From the NCBI GenBank assembly GCA_963669405.2, contig CAXXHF010000001.1, positions 62,001 through 126,000 on the forward strand: a stretch of 64,000 nucleotides of DNA, in the 5' to 3' direction. Every line of letters starts with the position of its first letter. Within the stretch, counting starts at the first letter, position 1. Source of the DNA: Aureisphaera sp963669405 (GTDB taxonomy: Bacteria; Bacteroidota; Bacteroidia; Flavobacteriales; Flavobacteriaceae). Below, piece after piece: positions 42,584 to 52,498 of the stretch. Under the pieces are notes generated by a model that saw nothing but the letters and a program-made list of their open reading frames with translations, did no database searches and was not told the origin of the DNA. Both the position numbers and the translations under genes were made by a program.

Positions 42584-43054
42584 ATGACTTTAAGTGAGCA
42601 ATTAGCAAAACAGATTCGGGATATGCATTCCGGAAATAACATGACAGGAGTCAATCTTAAGGATGCCCTTGAAGGTGTTACCTGGCAAATGGCGACGCAC
42701 AAAGTTGAAGGTTTCAATACTATTGCGGCACTTACTTTTCACATTAACTATTATATACACGGAGTAATTCCTGTTTTTGAAGGGGGAACACTAGATATTC
42801 ATGACAAGTACAGCTATGACTGGCCTGAAATCAATTCGGAAGCTGATTGGAATCGCTTGTTGGGTCAGTTATGGTCAGATGGAGAAAAATTAGCCACATT
42901 GGTTGCAGGGCTTCCCAATGAGAAGTTGTTCGAACCTTTTGTTAAAGAAAAATATGGTAACTATTTTAGAAACATTCTTGGTATTATAGAGCACACACAT
43001 TACCATATGGGACAGATCATATTATTGAAGAAACAAATAAAAGCTGAAAGTTGA
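42584..43054 (+). CDS. DinB family protein
   Basis: A 156-residue four-helix-bundle protein of the DinB/YfiT superfamily, which usually binds a metal through three histidines. Likely ligands are in LTFHINYYIHG (about 49-60) and HTHYHMGQ (about 138-145). Family members act as thiol-dependent transferases or have unknown roles; this should not be confused with DNA polymerase IV. It is followed by a membrane protein whose TTG start overlaps the stop (TTGA). Confidence 0.88.
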   Translation: MTLSEQLAKQIRDMHSGNNMTGVNLKDALEGVTWQMATHKVEGFNTIAALTFHINYYIHGVIPVFEGGTLDIHDKYSYDWPEINSEADWNRLLGQLWSDGEKLATLVAGLPNEKLFEPFVKEKYGNYFRNILGIIEHTHYHMGQIILLKKQIKAES

Positions 43055-43629
43055 AAGCTCAAAAAACCTATCTAAAAGGAAAATCGGTCTTCATTGTTTC
43101 TTTAATTGTGGTAGGGATCACCATTGCTACTGTATATTTTACGGGTATACACTACCATAGGAGCGTTACAAGCAATCTGTATTGGTCTTTGATTGGTATT
43201 ACCTGTTCCTTATTAATTTTCTTAACCTATGGGCTCTATAAAGGCTTGGCAATTGAAGACAACTTCCCAACGTTGGAAGAAGCAAGAGCAGATAGTAATT
43301 TTCTGGATGGGAGTCTATTAGACGCTGTTCCCGGTTCTGATATCATTGGTGAAATGGAAAATCCTTTATATGGAATTCTCGCATGGATTGGGGTTACGCT
43401 CCTTTTTATAGTACTTTTTATTTTCTTAGAGGTTATTTTTTGGTTTTCCATTTTCTTACTCTTAGCCATGCTGTATTGGGTGTATTTTCGAGCGCTTAGA
43501 CTTGTATTCAGTATTTCGCACAAAACTCGGGGAGATTTTGGCAATGCCTTTATCTATGCGTTAGGCTATACAACTCTTTACACGGGTTGGATTTTCGGAA
43601 TTGTATACGTAGCAGATGTATTTAGATAG
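43051..43629 (+). CDS. Multi-pass membrane protein, unknown function
   Basis: A 192-residue protein with about five hydrophobic helices (residues 12-32, 42-62, 105-150 containing two, 165-190) and an acidic loop around 70-100 containing PTLEEARAD. The start is TTG, in the TTGA overlap with the dinB-like stop, so it is translationally coupled to it. No domain is recognised. It ends overlapping the convergent methyltransferase gene by 8 bases. Confidence 0.75.
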   Translation: MKAQKTYLKGKSVFIVSLIVVGITIATVYFTGIHYHRSVTSNLYWSLIGITCSLLIFLTYGLYKGLAIEDNFPTLEEARADSNFLDGSLLDAVPGSDIIGEMENPLYGILAWIGVTLLFIVLFIFLEVIFWFSIFLLLAMLYWVYFRALRLVFSISHKTRGDFGNAFIYALGYTTLYTGWIFGIVYVADVFR

Positions 43630-44812
43630 AAGGATTTACCTTTTTACAATGTAACATTACCAAGGAGTCATTTTTAGTAGTGGTGAAAAATAAATAGCGG
43701 TCGCCACCATCTTTAACGCGCCATTTTTTTCGGATGGTAGCCACGCTTTCAGGAAAGTTTCGGGTAGTAATGTTTGCTTTGGTATTTTTAAATATAACCA
43801 TGTTTTTTTTCTGATATGGAATCACTTCCAAAACCTCAAATACACGCCCAGGGAAGTTCTTGTGTTCATCTGAAGTAAACAAATGACTGTGTTGATGTAG
43901 CTTCTCTAGACCATATGCATGTGCCAATGCCCCAAAGTTCCCAGATTTCATAAGAGCTGCGTTGGGTTCGTACAAGAATTTCTTTGGAAGTCCATACTCT
44001 ATTGAAAAATGTTCATGTAATCTAAAACCAAATTGTTGTGATGTATCTTTTGTGAAATTTTGAGTAACTATTTTTACACCTTCTTCGTATCCATTTTCTA
44101 TAAACCACAAGAGTTCTTTCACTTCATTGTCAATTGCTATGATATGAATCTCTTTTACATGTCTCAACTCATTATGAGCTGCTGTAATATCTAGCATAGG
44201 GGAGGTCTTCACTATTAAACTCCTACATCGCTTTAATAAAAAATCCAGATGTGAAACCATATTGGGTTCGCAGTCACTCAAGAAAAATACTTTCCCTTTT
44301 GAAGCATGTCTACGGGCTGGATCTGCATAAATGATGTCGAACTCCTTGTCTTCCAAAAACTCAAGGCTATTACAAGATTCAGTAATGATATTGGTGGCTC
44401 CCAATTGTTCAAAATTATGTTTGGCAATAGCAGAGAGTTCTACATCCTGCTCAATATGGTATACGGTTTTAAACTGAGATGCAAAATGAAAAGCATCGAC
44501 TCCAAATCCTCCGGTAATATCCACCAATGAGTTCCCCTTTACCAAAGATGACTTGTATTGTGCTGTGATTTCGGATGATGTTTGCTCTAGGTTTAGTTTT
44601 TTTGGATAAAATATACCATCGCAGTGATGCCATGATGGTAGTTTTTTTTGAACTTTTTTAAATCCTTCTATCTGTTGTATGAGTTCAGCTACAGGAACAT
44701 CAGGAAATGGGCTTCCCTTAAACGCCAATGTTGCAGTTTCGCCTTGATATCGTTTGATGAAATCTTGTATCTCTTTTTTTAGAATAGCTGTATTCACCGA
44801 ACTAAAATACAT
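43622..44812 (-). CDS. Class I SAM methyltransferase with THUMP-like domain (PG_1098 family)
   Basis: A 396-residue methyltransferase-fold protein. SAM motif I is VDITGGFGVDAF (about 97-108) and the motif IV region is YADPARRH (about 161-168). An N-terminal helical part precedes it, and a ferredoxin-like/THUMP-like C-terminal domain follows (about 280-390), the layout of the PG_1098 family from Porphyromonas. RNA is the probable substrate, but no target is established. Its start shares one base with the stop of the TrmH-like gene, so the two RNA methyltransferases are one transcript. Confidence 0.88.
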   Translation of the reverse strand: MYFSSVNTAILKKEIQDFIKRYQGETATLAFKGSPFPDVPVAELIQQIEGFKKVQKKLPSWHHCDGIFYPKKLNLEQTSSEITAQYKSSLVKGNSLVDITGGFGVDAFHFASQFKTVYHIEQDVELSAIAKHNFEQLGATNIITESCNSLEFLEDKEFDIIYADPARRHASKGKVFFLSDCEPNMVSHLDFLLKRCRSLIVKTSPMLDITAAHNELRHVKEIHIIAIDNEVKELLWFIENGYEEGVKIVTQNFTKDTSQQFGFRLHEHFSIEYGLPKKFLYEPNAALMKSGNFGALAHAYGLEKLHQHSHLFTSDEHKNFPGRVFEVLEVIPYQKKNMVIFKNTKANITTRNFPESVATIRKKWRVKDGGDRYLFFTTTKNDSLVMLHCKKVNPSI

Positions 44813-45312
44813 TAAGTTTTGGTTAACTCATATAAGGCAATAGCAGTGGCTTGTGTTACATTCATGCTGCTGTTGTGACCAAACATTTCAATATGTAAGC
44901 AGGAATCCAGGAGAGGTAAAAGCTTTTCAGAGAGTCCATGTTGTTCACCACCTATAATGAGAGCTAATTTAAAGTCATTTTGTGGAACGAAGGATTGTAT
45001 TGGAATACTATTCGATGTAATTTCAAGACCCACTGCCTGATATCCTTGATCCTTTAGAGCGTTTATGTAAGTGTTTAGATGTTCTTCATATTGATGCACC
45101 ACGTTTTTGAATGTATTTCGTGCGGTTTTTTTTAAACGGGGAGAGGTAAGATCAATTTCATGGTTGAAAACCAATTTGGCAATACCAAACGCATCACAAA
45201 TACGAAATAAACCTCCAATATTTGCGGGACTGGTTACATGGTCACAAATAAGGATAATAGGAAGTTGTTTTGTTGTAAAAGGAGTAGTATTATGCGTATG
45301 TTGCTGTGGCAT
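44812..45312 (-). CDS. TrmH/SpoU-type RNA methyltransferase
   Basis: A 166-residue SPOUT methyltransferase acting on tRNA or rRNA 2'-O-ribose. Motif 1 is CDHVTSPANIGGLFRICDAFG (N-x-G region, about 24-42), motif 2 IIGGEQHGLS (about 125-134), and motif 3 FGHNSSMNVTQATAIALYEL (about 145-163). It lacks the N-terminal substrate-recognition domain of larger members. It is co-transcribed with the THUMP-like methyltransferase and sits 2 bases after the DUF4159 gene. Confidence 0.9.
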   Translation of the reverse strand: MPQQHTHNTTPFTTKQLPIILICDHVTSPANIGGLFRICDAFGIAKLVFNHEIDLTSPRLKKTARNTFKNVVHQYEEHLNTYINALKDQGYQAVGLEITSNSIPIQSFVPQNDFKLALIIGGEQHGLSEKLLPLLDSCLHIEMFGHNSSMNVTQATAIALYELTKT

Positions 45313-45314
45313 GC

Positions 45315-45974
45315 TTAGTTTTCAAAAACATACGAAACAATGTTGGCTCCCATTTGCAAAGCCTTTTGCCGAACTTCTTCTGGGTCATTATGGATCTCAG
45401 GGTTTTCCCAACCATCACCTAAATCACTTTCAAAGGTATACAACAATACCAGTCTACCCTCTATAGAGATGCCAAATGCTTGCGGACGTAGATTATCATG
45501 TTCGTGTATTTTTGGCAACCCTTGTGGAAATTTAAAATGACTACTAAAAATAGGGTGGTCTGCTGGTAATTCCTTAAGCTCTTCGTTGGGAAATATCTTA
45601 GTTAGTTCTTTTCTCAGATATTCATCCATTCCATAATTATCATCAATATGAATAAAACCACCACTTAAAAGATAGTTTCTAAGGTTTTCTGCTTCTTCAG
45701 TAGTAAAGAATACATTGCCATGCCCTGTCATATGTATGAGTGGAAAGCTGAAAAGATCTACACTGTCTGGAGTAACCGTTTCAATTTTTTCGTCTATAGT
45801 AGTATTTATCTGCTCATTGCAAAACTGGATTAAATTAGGAAGGGCCGTAGGGTTACTGTACCAGTCACCACCGCCACCATACTTCAATACTGCAACTTGC
45901 TGAGCAAAACAACTCAAGGAAAGAAAACAAACAAACAAAAGGAGGTATATGCGCATAAGTGCATAAAAATACAA
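45315..45974 (-). CDS. Secreted DUF4159 family protein
   Basis: A 219-residue exported protein: signal peptide about 1-24 (ends CFAQ), then a DUF4159 domain starting with AVLKYGGGGDWYSNPTALPNL and containing FPLIHMTGHGNVFF (about 78-91) and GGFIHIDDNYG (about 108-118). DUF4159 has a class-I glutamine-amidotransferase-like fold without a proven activity. It is common in Bacteroidota, often near MoxR/gliding or gas-vesicle-like genes, none of which is here. Confidence 0.88.
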   Translation of the reverse strand: MYFYALMRIYLLLFVCFLSLSCFAQQVAVLKYGGGGDWYSNPTALPNLIQFCNEQINTTIDEKIETVTPDSVDLFSFPLIHMTGHGNVFFTTEEAENLRNYLLSGGFIHIDDNYGMDEYLRKELTKIFPNEELKELPADHPIFSSHFKFPQGLPKIHEHDNLRPQAFGISIEGRLVLLYTFESDLGDGWENPEIHNDPEEVRQKALQMGANIVSYVFEN

Positions 45975-46002
45975 ACTTTGATTACGTAGAAAAATAGATT
46001 AA

Positions 46003-46173
46003 CTAGATTTTATCAAACATTTGCTTATGTACGCTATACGTAAATTTCTGCCAGTCACGAGTGATAGCTGATACTTGTTTTCGCTGTATTTTTGATAGAA
46101 CACGTAAATGTGTTTTTTGTGAAGAGAGTGAGAAAGCCCGTGCTTCTTCTTCACTTATGTGGTTGGCATTCAT
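46003..46173 (-). CDS. Small 56-residue protein, unknown
   Basis: An ATG-started frame of 56 codons, rich in basic and polar residues (HISEEEARAFSLSSQKTH, LRVLSKIQRKQVS), predicted mostly helical, without a signal or membrane segment. It fills the 291-base gap between rsmE and the DUF4159 gene in the same orientation, and its codon use looks like that of its neighbours. I cannot name a family. A chance frame remains possible. Confidence 0.45.
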   Translation of the reverse strand: MNANHISEEEARAFSLSSQKTHLRVLSKIQRKQVSAITRDWQKFTYSVHKQMFDKI

Positions 46174-46265
46174 AGGTTTGTAGGTGCTAGAAAGTTGATT
46201 TTGGGACTACCAATATACAATTTATCGACCAAATACCAAATTTATCGCTAAAAGTAAATATCTAT

Positions 46266-46982
46266 TTAACTAAAATTTAAGAAAGATATGGCATGACAAG
46301 CAGTAATAGCTGCCGTTTCGGTACGTAAACGACTGTTCCCCAGTGTGATTCCCTTAAAATCATTTGCAAGTGCTAGCTCAAATTCTTTGTAGGAAAAATC
46401 CCCTTCTGGACCAATTAGGATAATAATATCTGTTCCTTTTGAAACAACTTCTTTTAGCGTTGATTTAAACCCTTCACCACAATAGGCAATTAGTTTTGTA
46501 TGATTCTTATTTTCAATACTTTTCATAAACTCTGTGAAAGAACAAGCATCGTCCAGTTTTGGTTTGTGTGCTTTTAATGATTGTTTCATGGCACTTTCAA
46601 TGATACGTTCAAATCGTTCCTTTTTTACAACTTTTCGTTCACTGTGTTCACAGATAATGGGAGTAATTTGCTGAATTCCAATCTCGGTAGCCTTTTCTAG
46701 AAACCATTCGTAACGATCATTGTTCTTTGTGGGAGCTACAGCCATATGAAGATTGTAAGGAGAGGGAGGCACTACGGTAACTTTTCGGGCAGATACAATA
46801 CATTCCTTTGGAGTAAGGCTAATAATTTCTGTAGAGAAAATATATCCATCACCATTGGTAACCTCTAGGAAATCTCCTTCTTTTTTTCGCAAAGCTTTTA
46901 TGATGTGACGACTTTCTTCTTTACTGAAAGCTATTTCCTGATCGTTCCCAGGCGCAATGGATGGATGATAAAATAAATTCAA
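46266..46982 (-). CDS. rsmE: 16S rRNA (uracil(1498)-N(3))-methyltransferase RsmE
   Basis: A 238-residue SPOUT-fold methyltransferase that modifies U1498 of 16S rRNA. It has the N-terminal PUA-like part (HYIIKALRKKEGDFLEVTNGDG region) and the SAM-binding knot with LIGPEGDFSYKEFELA (about 190-205) and LGNSRLRTETAAI (about 216-228). Length fits the family. It follows tsaD by 6 bases, forming a probable translation-related operon tsaD-rsmE. Confidence 0.95.
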   Translation of the reverse strand: MNLFYHPSIAPGNDQEIAFSKEESRHIIKALRKKEGDFLEVTNGDGYIFSTEIISLTPKECIVSARKVTVVPPSPYNLHMAVAPTKNNDRYEWFLEKATEIGIQQITPIICEHSERKVVKKERFERIIESAMKQSLKAHKPKLDDACSFTEFMKSIENKNHTKLIAYCGEGFKSTLKEVVSKGTDIIILIGPEGDFSYKEFELALANDFKGITLGNSRLRTETAAITACHAISFLNFS

Positions 46983-46988
46983 GAGGTG

Positions 46989-48005
46989 TTATATTTTCAT
47001 TTGGGCTGTTGCAATCACATTGGTTTTGGCAAAACGCTGATCCTTATATTTCAATTCTCCAACCATGGCAATCATGGCAGCATTGTCTGTGCAATATTCA
47101 AACTTAGGGATATGGGTAATCCAACCTAGTTCTTTTTCGGCACTCTTGAGAGCTTTCCGTATACCACTGTTAGCTGAAACACCACCTCCAATGGCAACTT
47201 CCTTAATACCAGTTTGGGCAACAGCGTTTTTCAGTTTATCCATTAAATAGTCTACAATGGTATATTGCAAGCTAGCGCATATGTCTTCAAGGTTTTTCTT
47301 TATAAAATCGGCATCTTTCTGTGTTTCCCTTTCAATAAAATACAATACCGCTGTTTTCAGTCCACTAAAACTAAAATCCAAAGGTTTCACTTTGGGTTTG
47401 GTAAAAGGGTAAGCTTTAGGGTTTCCACCTTGTGCATATTTATCAATAAGAGGTCCGCCGGGATATGGAAGTCCCAAAATCTTGGCAGATTTGTCAAAAG
47501 CTTCTCCAACTGCATCATCCAGTGTTTCTCCAATCACTTCCATTTCAAAATATCCAGAAACCTTTACAATCTGAGTATGTCCTCCGCTTATGGTAAGCGC
47601 CAAAAATGGGAAGTTGGGTTGGGTTTGTTCATCAGCCTTTATGAAGTGGGCCAAAATATGAGCCTGCATATGGTTTACGTCTATAAGCGGGATATCCAAA
47701 CCCAGTGCTAAAGATTTTGCAAAAGAGGTCCCAACCAAGAGCGATCCCATAAGTCCAGGTCCACGAGTAAAAGCAATGGCTTTTAAGTCTTTTTTATCGA
47801 TATTTGCTTTATGTAAAGCTTGATGTACCACCGGAACTATATTTTGTTGGTGCGCACGGGAAGCAAGTTCTGGTACAACACCGCCGTATTCTTTATGTAT
47901 TTGCTGGGTTGCAACAACATTGGAAGCAACCACGCCGTTGTTTATAACAGCTGCTGCAGTGTCATCACAGGAAGATTCAATACCGAGGATGTAACAATCT
48001 TGCAT
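46989..48005 (-). CDS. tsaD: tRNA N6-adenosine threonylcarbamoyltransferase
   Basis: A 338-residue Kae1/TsaD enzyme that, with TsaB, TsaE and TsaC, makes t6A37 on tRNAs reading ANN codons. Diagnostic sites are GIESSCDDTAAAV (about 7-19), RAHQQNI (about 47-54) and the metal-binding H-x3-H in VNHMQAHIL (about 109-117). The C-terminal region IGGGVSANSGIR (about 275) is also typical. It diverges from tamB over 93 bases. Confidence 0.96.
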   Translation of the reverse strand: MQDCYILGIESSCDDTAAAVINNGVVASNVVATQQIHKEYGGVVPELASRAHQQNIVPVVHQALHKANIDKKDLKAIAFTRGPGLMGSLLVGTSFAKSLALGLDIPLIDVNHMQAHILAHFIKADEQTQPNFPFLALTISGGHTQIVKVSGYFEMEVIGETLDDAVGEAFDKSAKILGLPYPGGPLIDKYAQGGNPKAYPFTKPKVKPLDFSFSGLKTAVLYFIERETQKDADFIKKNLEDICASLQYTIVDYLMDKLKNAVAQTGIKEVAIGGGVSANSGIRKALKSAEKELGWITHIPKFEYCTDNAAMIAMVGELKYKDQRFAKTNVIATAQMKI

Positions 48006-48098
48006 AATTAAATTTAGGCACGTTTATTGGGTGTAAAATTAAAACTTTAAAAGCGTATCAAAAAACTTCGAAAAATAATCCTTCGTACCCTCGCGATA

Positions 48099-51000
48099 TT
48101 GGTGTTGCTGGTATTGGTATTGATTATTGTTTTTTCGATTCCTGCAGTACAAACCGTTGTTGCCAAAAAAGTGACTAATAGTCTTAATGAAAAGTATGGA
48201 ACCGATATCCAAATAGATAGATTGGGACTTAATTGGAAAGGGGAAGTGGATATACGAGGGGTTTTTATTAGGGACCACCATCAAGACACCTTAATTTTTT
48301 CTAAAGAAATACAAACGAGCCTTTTAAGTGTTAAACGGCTTGTTGATGGAAATTTGGATTTTGGGTTTATAGATCTTACAGAGGCAAAACTGTACATCAC
48401 CACCTACAAAGATGAAATTGACGACAACCTATACGTTTTTACCGAAAAGTTTGAAACTGGAGCACCTCCAAGCGAAGAACCCTTTTTTTTGAATGCTAGT
48501 GAGGTATCTCTTGAAAACACGATTGTTCGTATTCGTGACGAAAACCTAGATGTTCCACAAATCATCAATTTTGGAAATATTTATTTGGAGGCAGACAATT
48601 TTTCTGTAGTAGACTCTGATGTAAATGCCAAAGTGCATTCCTTGACATTGGATGCAGAAAGAGGCTTTTCCGTTCAGAAATTAGAAGCCGATTTTTCATA
48701 TACCTTATCTGCAATTACATTCAATGACCTTAGGTTAGAAACCTATGATTCTTTCATAAATGGAGACCTCATTCTTAACTATGGAGAAAGTGGATTGTCA
48801 GATTTTAATAATTCAGTAATCATAGATGCAGATTTTGTAGACTCAAATATTTCTACCAATGATCTCAACGCATTTTATAACGAATTTGGGGAGAACATCA
48901 ATATAAGCATGGAAGGCAGTATAGATGGAACGTTAAACGACTTCAAATTTACCAATGGAAGATTGAGTTTTGGAAATACACGTTTGCGGGGTGATTATTC
49001 CTTTAAGAATTTACTGGATGACGATCTTTCTCATATCATTGGAGGAAAGGATCATATCATCACAACTAATTATTTTGATTTAAGGCGCTTAATGCCCTCA
49101 ATCCTTGGACAGGAGTTACCTCAAGAGCTTAAGTACTTTGGAAACTTTTCAGTTATAGGGGATTCGGAATTGAACGATGATTTTCTAGTGACCAATAGCA
49201 ATATCCTGAGTGATTTGGGAGATGCCAAGTTGGATATGGAAATGGGGAATATTCATGATTTTTCGAATGCATTCTACAGCGGAGACGTTATATTCAATGA
49301 TTTTAACCTTGGAAAGCTAACCAACTCCATCTCTTTTGGAAAGGTAAATGCCAATGTAAATATTGATGGCCGTGGATTTACGGCCAAAACAATAAATACT
49401 AAAATAAAGGGTACTATAGAAAGCTTTGATTTTGAAAACTATGTGTACAGGGACATTGCTGTTTCGGGAAATCTGAAAGATCCAATTTTTAATGGAAGGT
49501 TGACTATAGATGATCCCAACATAAAACTTGATTTTAATGGATTGGTAGATATTTCCAAAGAATTCAATCAGTATGATTTTGAAGCAGATATTGAATATGC
49601 AGAATTGAATAAGCTAAACCTCTTTAAAAGGGATAGTGTTTCCATTTTTGCGGGCCGTATTGTCATGGATATGCAGGGAACAAATGTAAATGATGCTGCC
49701 GGAACGATAGAGTTTCTTCAAACATTCTATCAAACAGAAACCGATGATTTTTATTTCGATGATTTCTTGATAGCATCTTCTTTCAAAGAAGATATCCGAA
49801 CGATAGAAATTAGATCTCCCGATATCATTAATGGTAAGATAAGTGGAAAGTTTTTAGTCGAGGATATTCCCAACCTATTTCATAATTCGGTCGGGAGTAT
49901 TTATGCCAACTATATTCCTAATGAGGTAACGATAGGACAGTATATTGATTATGAATTCAAAATTTACAATAAAATTGTAGATGTATTTGTACCTCAACTT
50001 CAGTTAGGAGAGAATACCCGGGTAAAAGGATCTGTTTACTCAGATGAATCCAAATTCAAATTAGACTTCAGGTCTCCGGAGCTACTCTTGTACGACAATT
50101 ACCTAAGTAGGGTAAACATTCAATTAGATAATGATAATCCATTATATAACGCCTATATCGCTGTAGACTCCTTGTATACGGGTGTATATGATATTACAGA
50201 TATTAATTTGATCAACAAAACATTAAACGACACCCTCTACATACAATCTAATTTTAAAGGAGGGAAAAGGAAAAATGATTTGTTTGATTTGGCCTTGTAT
50301 CATACCATTAACCCGAATGGTAAATCTGTAGTTGGGATCAAGAAATCGAAGATAACCTATAAGGACAATGATTGGTATTTAAATAGAAGCAATGATTCTC
50401 GAAACAAGATAACATTCGATAACAATTTTAAGGATATCACTTTAGATTCATTGACGCTTCGTCATAAAAATGAATTGATACAGATGGCAGGTTTTTTAAG
50501 GGACACCAGCCTTATTGATGTTAAAATGCAGTTTAGGGACGTAGATATCGGAAAATTGATTCCAGATGTAGACAGTCTTGATTTAGCTGGAAATATAAAC
50601 GGAAACCTTAATTTCCTGAAACGAGGTAAATCATTTTATCCAAATTCAGAGATCGTGGTTGATAATATAACCATGAACGACTTTAATTTTGGAGATCTAT
50701 TGTTAAATATAAGGGGGAATACAGACCTTACTCAATATACCATCGCTTCTAGTCTTACCAATGATAGTGTGGATTCTTTTAAAGCTGTAGGAGGATTAAA
50801 TGTATCTGGAGACCAACCCACATTAGACCTAGATGTAGATTTTTCAGATTTTAATTTAGAAGCTTTCAGTCCATTTGGAGGTGATGTTATTACCAACATG
50901 CGTGGTAGTGTCACTGGAAACGCTTCAATTACGGGTGTTTATGACGCACCAGATATTGATGGTAATTTAATTTTGAATCGTACGGGTATGAGTATTCCAT

Positions 51001-52493
51001 ATTTAAACGTGGATGTAGATATTGACGATAATTCCTTGGTTCAGATTAAAAAAGACTTATTTCTACTTCCAAGAACTGGGATTACAGATACCAAATACAA
51101 TACCGATGCAACCTTAGAAGGCTCTTTTACACATTCTAATTTTGGTAACTGGGGAATGAGTTTGGATATGGAAACAGATCGTTTTCTGGTACTGGATACG
51201 CCACCAGATGAAGAAGCCTTGTATTATGGTACTGCATTTATAAGTGGAGAATCTAGTATAAAGGGACCCATTGATGAATTGGTAATCGATGTGGTAGCTA
51301 CTACCGAAGAAGGAACCAAATTTAAAATACCAATAAGCGACGCAGCAAGCATTAGTGACGATTCCTTTATTCGTTTTATTTCTCCAGAAGAGAAACAGGC
51401 TAGAATTAGTGGAGAAACTATTGTGCCCGAAGAAGTAAAAGGACTTTCGTTAAATTTTGAATTGGACATTAACGAAAGTGCAGAAATTGAAGTATTGGTA
51501 GATCAACAGAATAATTCCACCCTAAAAGGAAAAGGGTTTGGTAACCTACTGTTAGAGATTAATACCAATGGGAAATTTAATATGTGGGGTGACTTTCTTG
51601 TTACGGAAGGAATTTACGATTTCAGGTATGGAGGAATCGTAGATAAGACCATAGATGTAGTGCCAGGGGGTAATATAACCTGGGATGGAAATCCAACAAG
51701 AGCCAGATTGGATCTTACCGCTAAGTATGTTACCGAAGCAAACCCAGCAGTATTGCTGGACAATCCATCATTTAATAGAAAGATACCTGTTGAAGTATTG
51801 GTAAGCCTTTCTGAGGAAATCCTTCAGCCCGAACTGGACTTCCAGATTAATTTCCCAAGAGTGAGTTCTGCTGTAAAAAGTGAATTGGAATACAAACTTC
51901 AAGATAAACAACAACGGCAGACACAAGCCTTATTCTTGGTTTCTACAGGGGCATTTCAGGGAGATGTAAATGTTGGTGGACAGAATGCCTTAAGCAGTAC
52001 TATTACTGAAAGGGTTAATAAACTGGTGAAAGATATATTTGCTAGCGACGATAAGAAGTTTTCCGTTTTACCATCAATAACAACCAATTCCAATTCAACC
52101 AACCAAGAAACCGAATACCAATTAGGAGTAGAGCTTTCTACACAAATTTCTGAACGAATACTGATTAACGGAAAAGTAGGGGTGCCAGTAGGAGGGGCCA
52201 ACGAATCTACGGTAGCAGGAGATATAGAAGTACAATGGTTGGTGAATGATGACGGAAGCCTACGGATCAATTTCTTCAACAGACAAGCAGACCTTCAATT
52301 TATAGGGGAGGATCAGATCTTCGAACAAGGGGCAGGGGTATCATATTCGGTGGACTTTGACACCTTTAAAGAATTGATGCAAAAGCTCTTCAACAAGAAA
52401 CTTACCTTAGAACCAGAAGAAGAGCTTCCTGTGGTTCCTGATGACAATTCACCAGTAAATTTCGTGTCTCCAGATTCTGAAGAGAAAAATTGA
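48099..52493 (+). CDS. tamB: TamB-like translocation/assembly module protein (DUF490)
   Basis: A 1464-residue (or ~14 residues longer) inner-membrane-anchored, periplasm-spanning protein of the AsmA/TamB superfamily, which assists outer-membrane protein or lipid transport. The N-terminal anchor VLLVLVLIIVFSIP, the long run of beta-strand repeats and the C-terminal DUF490 domain (IYDFRYGGIVDKTIDVVPGG region, then SYSVDFD) are the family marks. The track start is a TTG inside the hydrophobic anchor; the in-frame segment upstream (KRIKKLRKIILRTLA) has the basic residues expected of the anchor but contains no ATG, GTG or TTG after the stop at 48048. The true start is therefore unclear. Confidence 0.9.
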   Translation: MVLLVLVLIIVFSIPAVQTVVAKKVTNSLNEKYGTDIQIDRLGLNWKGEVDIRGVFIRDHHQDTLIFSKEIQTSLLSVKRLVDGNLDFGFIDLTEAKLYITTYKDEIDDNLYVFTEKFETGAPPSEEPFFLNASEVSLENTIVRIRDENLDVPQIINFGNIYLEADNFSVVDSDVNAKVHSLTLDAERGFSVQKLEADFSYTLSAITFNDLRLETYDSFINGDLILNYGESGLSDFNNSVIIDADFVDSNISTNDLNAFYNEFGENINISMEGSIDGTLNDFKFTNGRLSFGNTRLRGDYSFKNLLDDDLSHIIGGKDHIITTNYFDLRRLMPSILGQELPQELKYFGNFSVIGDSELNDDFLVTNSNILSDLGDAKLDMEMGNIHDFSNAFYSGDVIFNDFNLGKLTNSISFGKVNANVNIDGRGFTAKTINTKIKGTIESFDFENYVYRDIAVSGNLKDPIFNGRLTIDDPNIKLDFNGLVDISKEFNQYDFEADIEYAELNKLNLFKRDSVSIFAGRIVMDMQGTNVNDAAGTIEFLQTFYQTETDDFYFDDFLIASSFKEDIRTIEIRSPDIINGKISGKFLVEDIPNLFHNSVGSIYANYIPNEVTIGQYIDYEFKIYNKIVDVFVPQLQLGENTRVKGSVYSDESKFKLDFRSPELLLYDNYLSRVNIQLDNDNPLYNAYIAVDSLYTGVYDITDINLINKTLNDTLYIQSNFKGGKRKNDLFDLALYHTINPNGKSVVGIKKSKITYKDNDWYLNRSNDSRNKITFDNNFKDITLDSLTLRHKNELIQMAGFLRDTSLIDVKMQFRDVDIGKLIPDVDSLDLAGNINGNLNFLKRGKSFYPNSEIVVDNITMNDFNFGDLLLNIRGNTDLTQYTIASSLTNDSVDSFKAVGGLNVSGDQPTLDLDVDFSDFNLEAFSPFGGDVITNMRGSVTGNASITGVYDAPDIDGNLILNRTGMSIPYLNVDVDIDDNSLVQIKKDLFLLPRTGITDTKYNTDATLEGSFTHSNFGNWGMSLDMETDRFLVLDTPPDEEALYYGTAFISGESSIKGPIDELVIDVVATTEEGTKFKIPISDAASISDDSFIRFISPEEKQARISGETIVPEEVKGLSLNFELDINESAEIEVLVDQQNNSTLKGKGFGNLLLEINTNGKFNMWGDFLVTEGIYDFRYGGIVDKTIDVVPGGNITWDGNPTRARLDLTAKYVTEANPAVLLDNPSFNRKIPVEVLVSLSEEILQPELDFQINFPRVSSAVKSELEYKLQDKQQRQTQALFLVSTGAFQGDVNVGGQNALSSTITERVNKLVKDIFASDDKKFSVLPSITTNSNSTNQETEYQLGVELSTQISERILINGKVGVPVGGANESTVAGDIEVQWLVNDDGSLRINFFNRQADLQFIGEDQIFEQGAGVSYSVDFDTFKELMQKLFNKKLTLEPEEELPVVPDDNSPVNFVSPDSEEKN

Positions 52494-52498
52494 TGAGA

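Noticed and set aside
40460..42600. tRNA-linked att site repeats
   Set aside because: I found no second copy of the tRNA-Arg 3' end in the interval and no integrase gene, so an integrative element cannot be claimed.
42584..43054. DNA polymerase IV (dinB)
   Set aside because: The DinB label here refers to the four-helix YfiT/DinB superfamily of metal-binding proteins; there is no polymerase domain.
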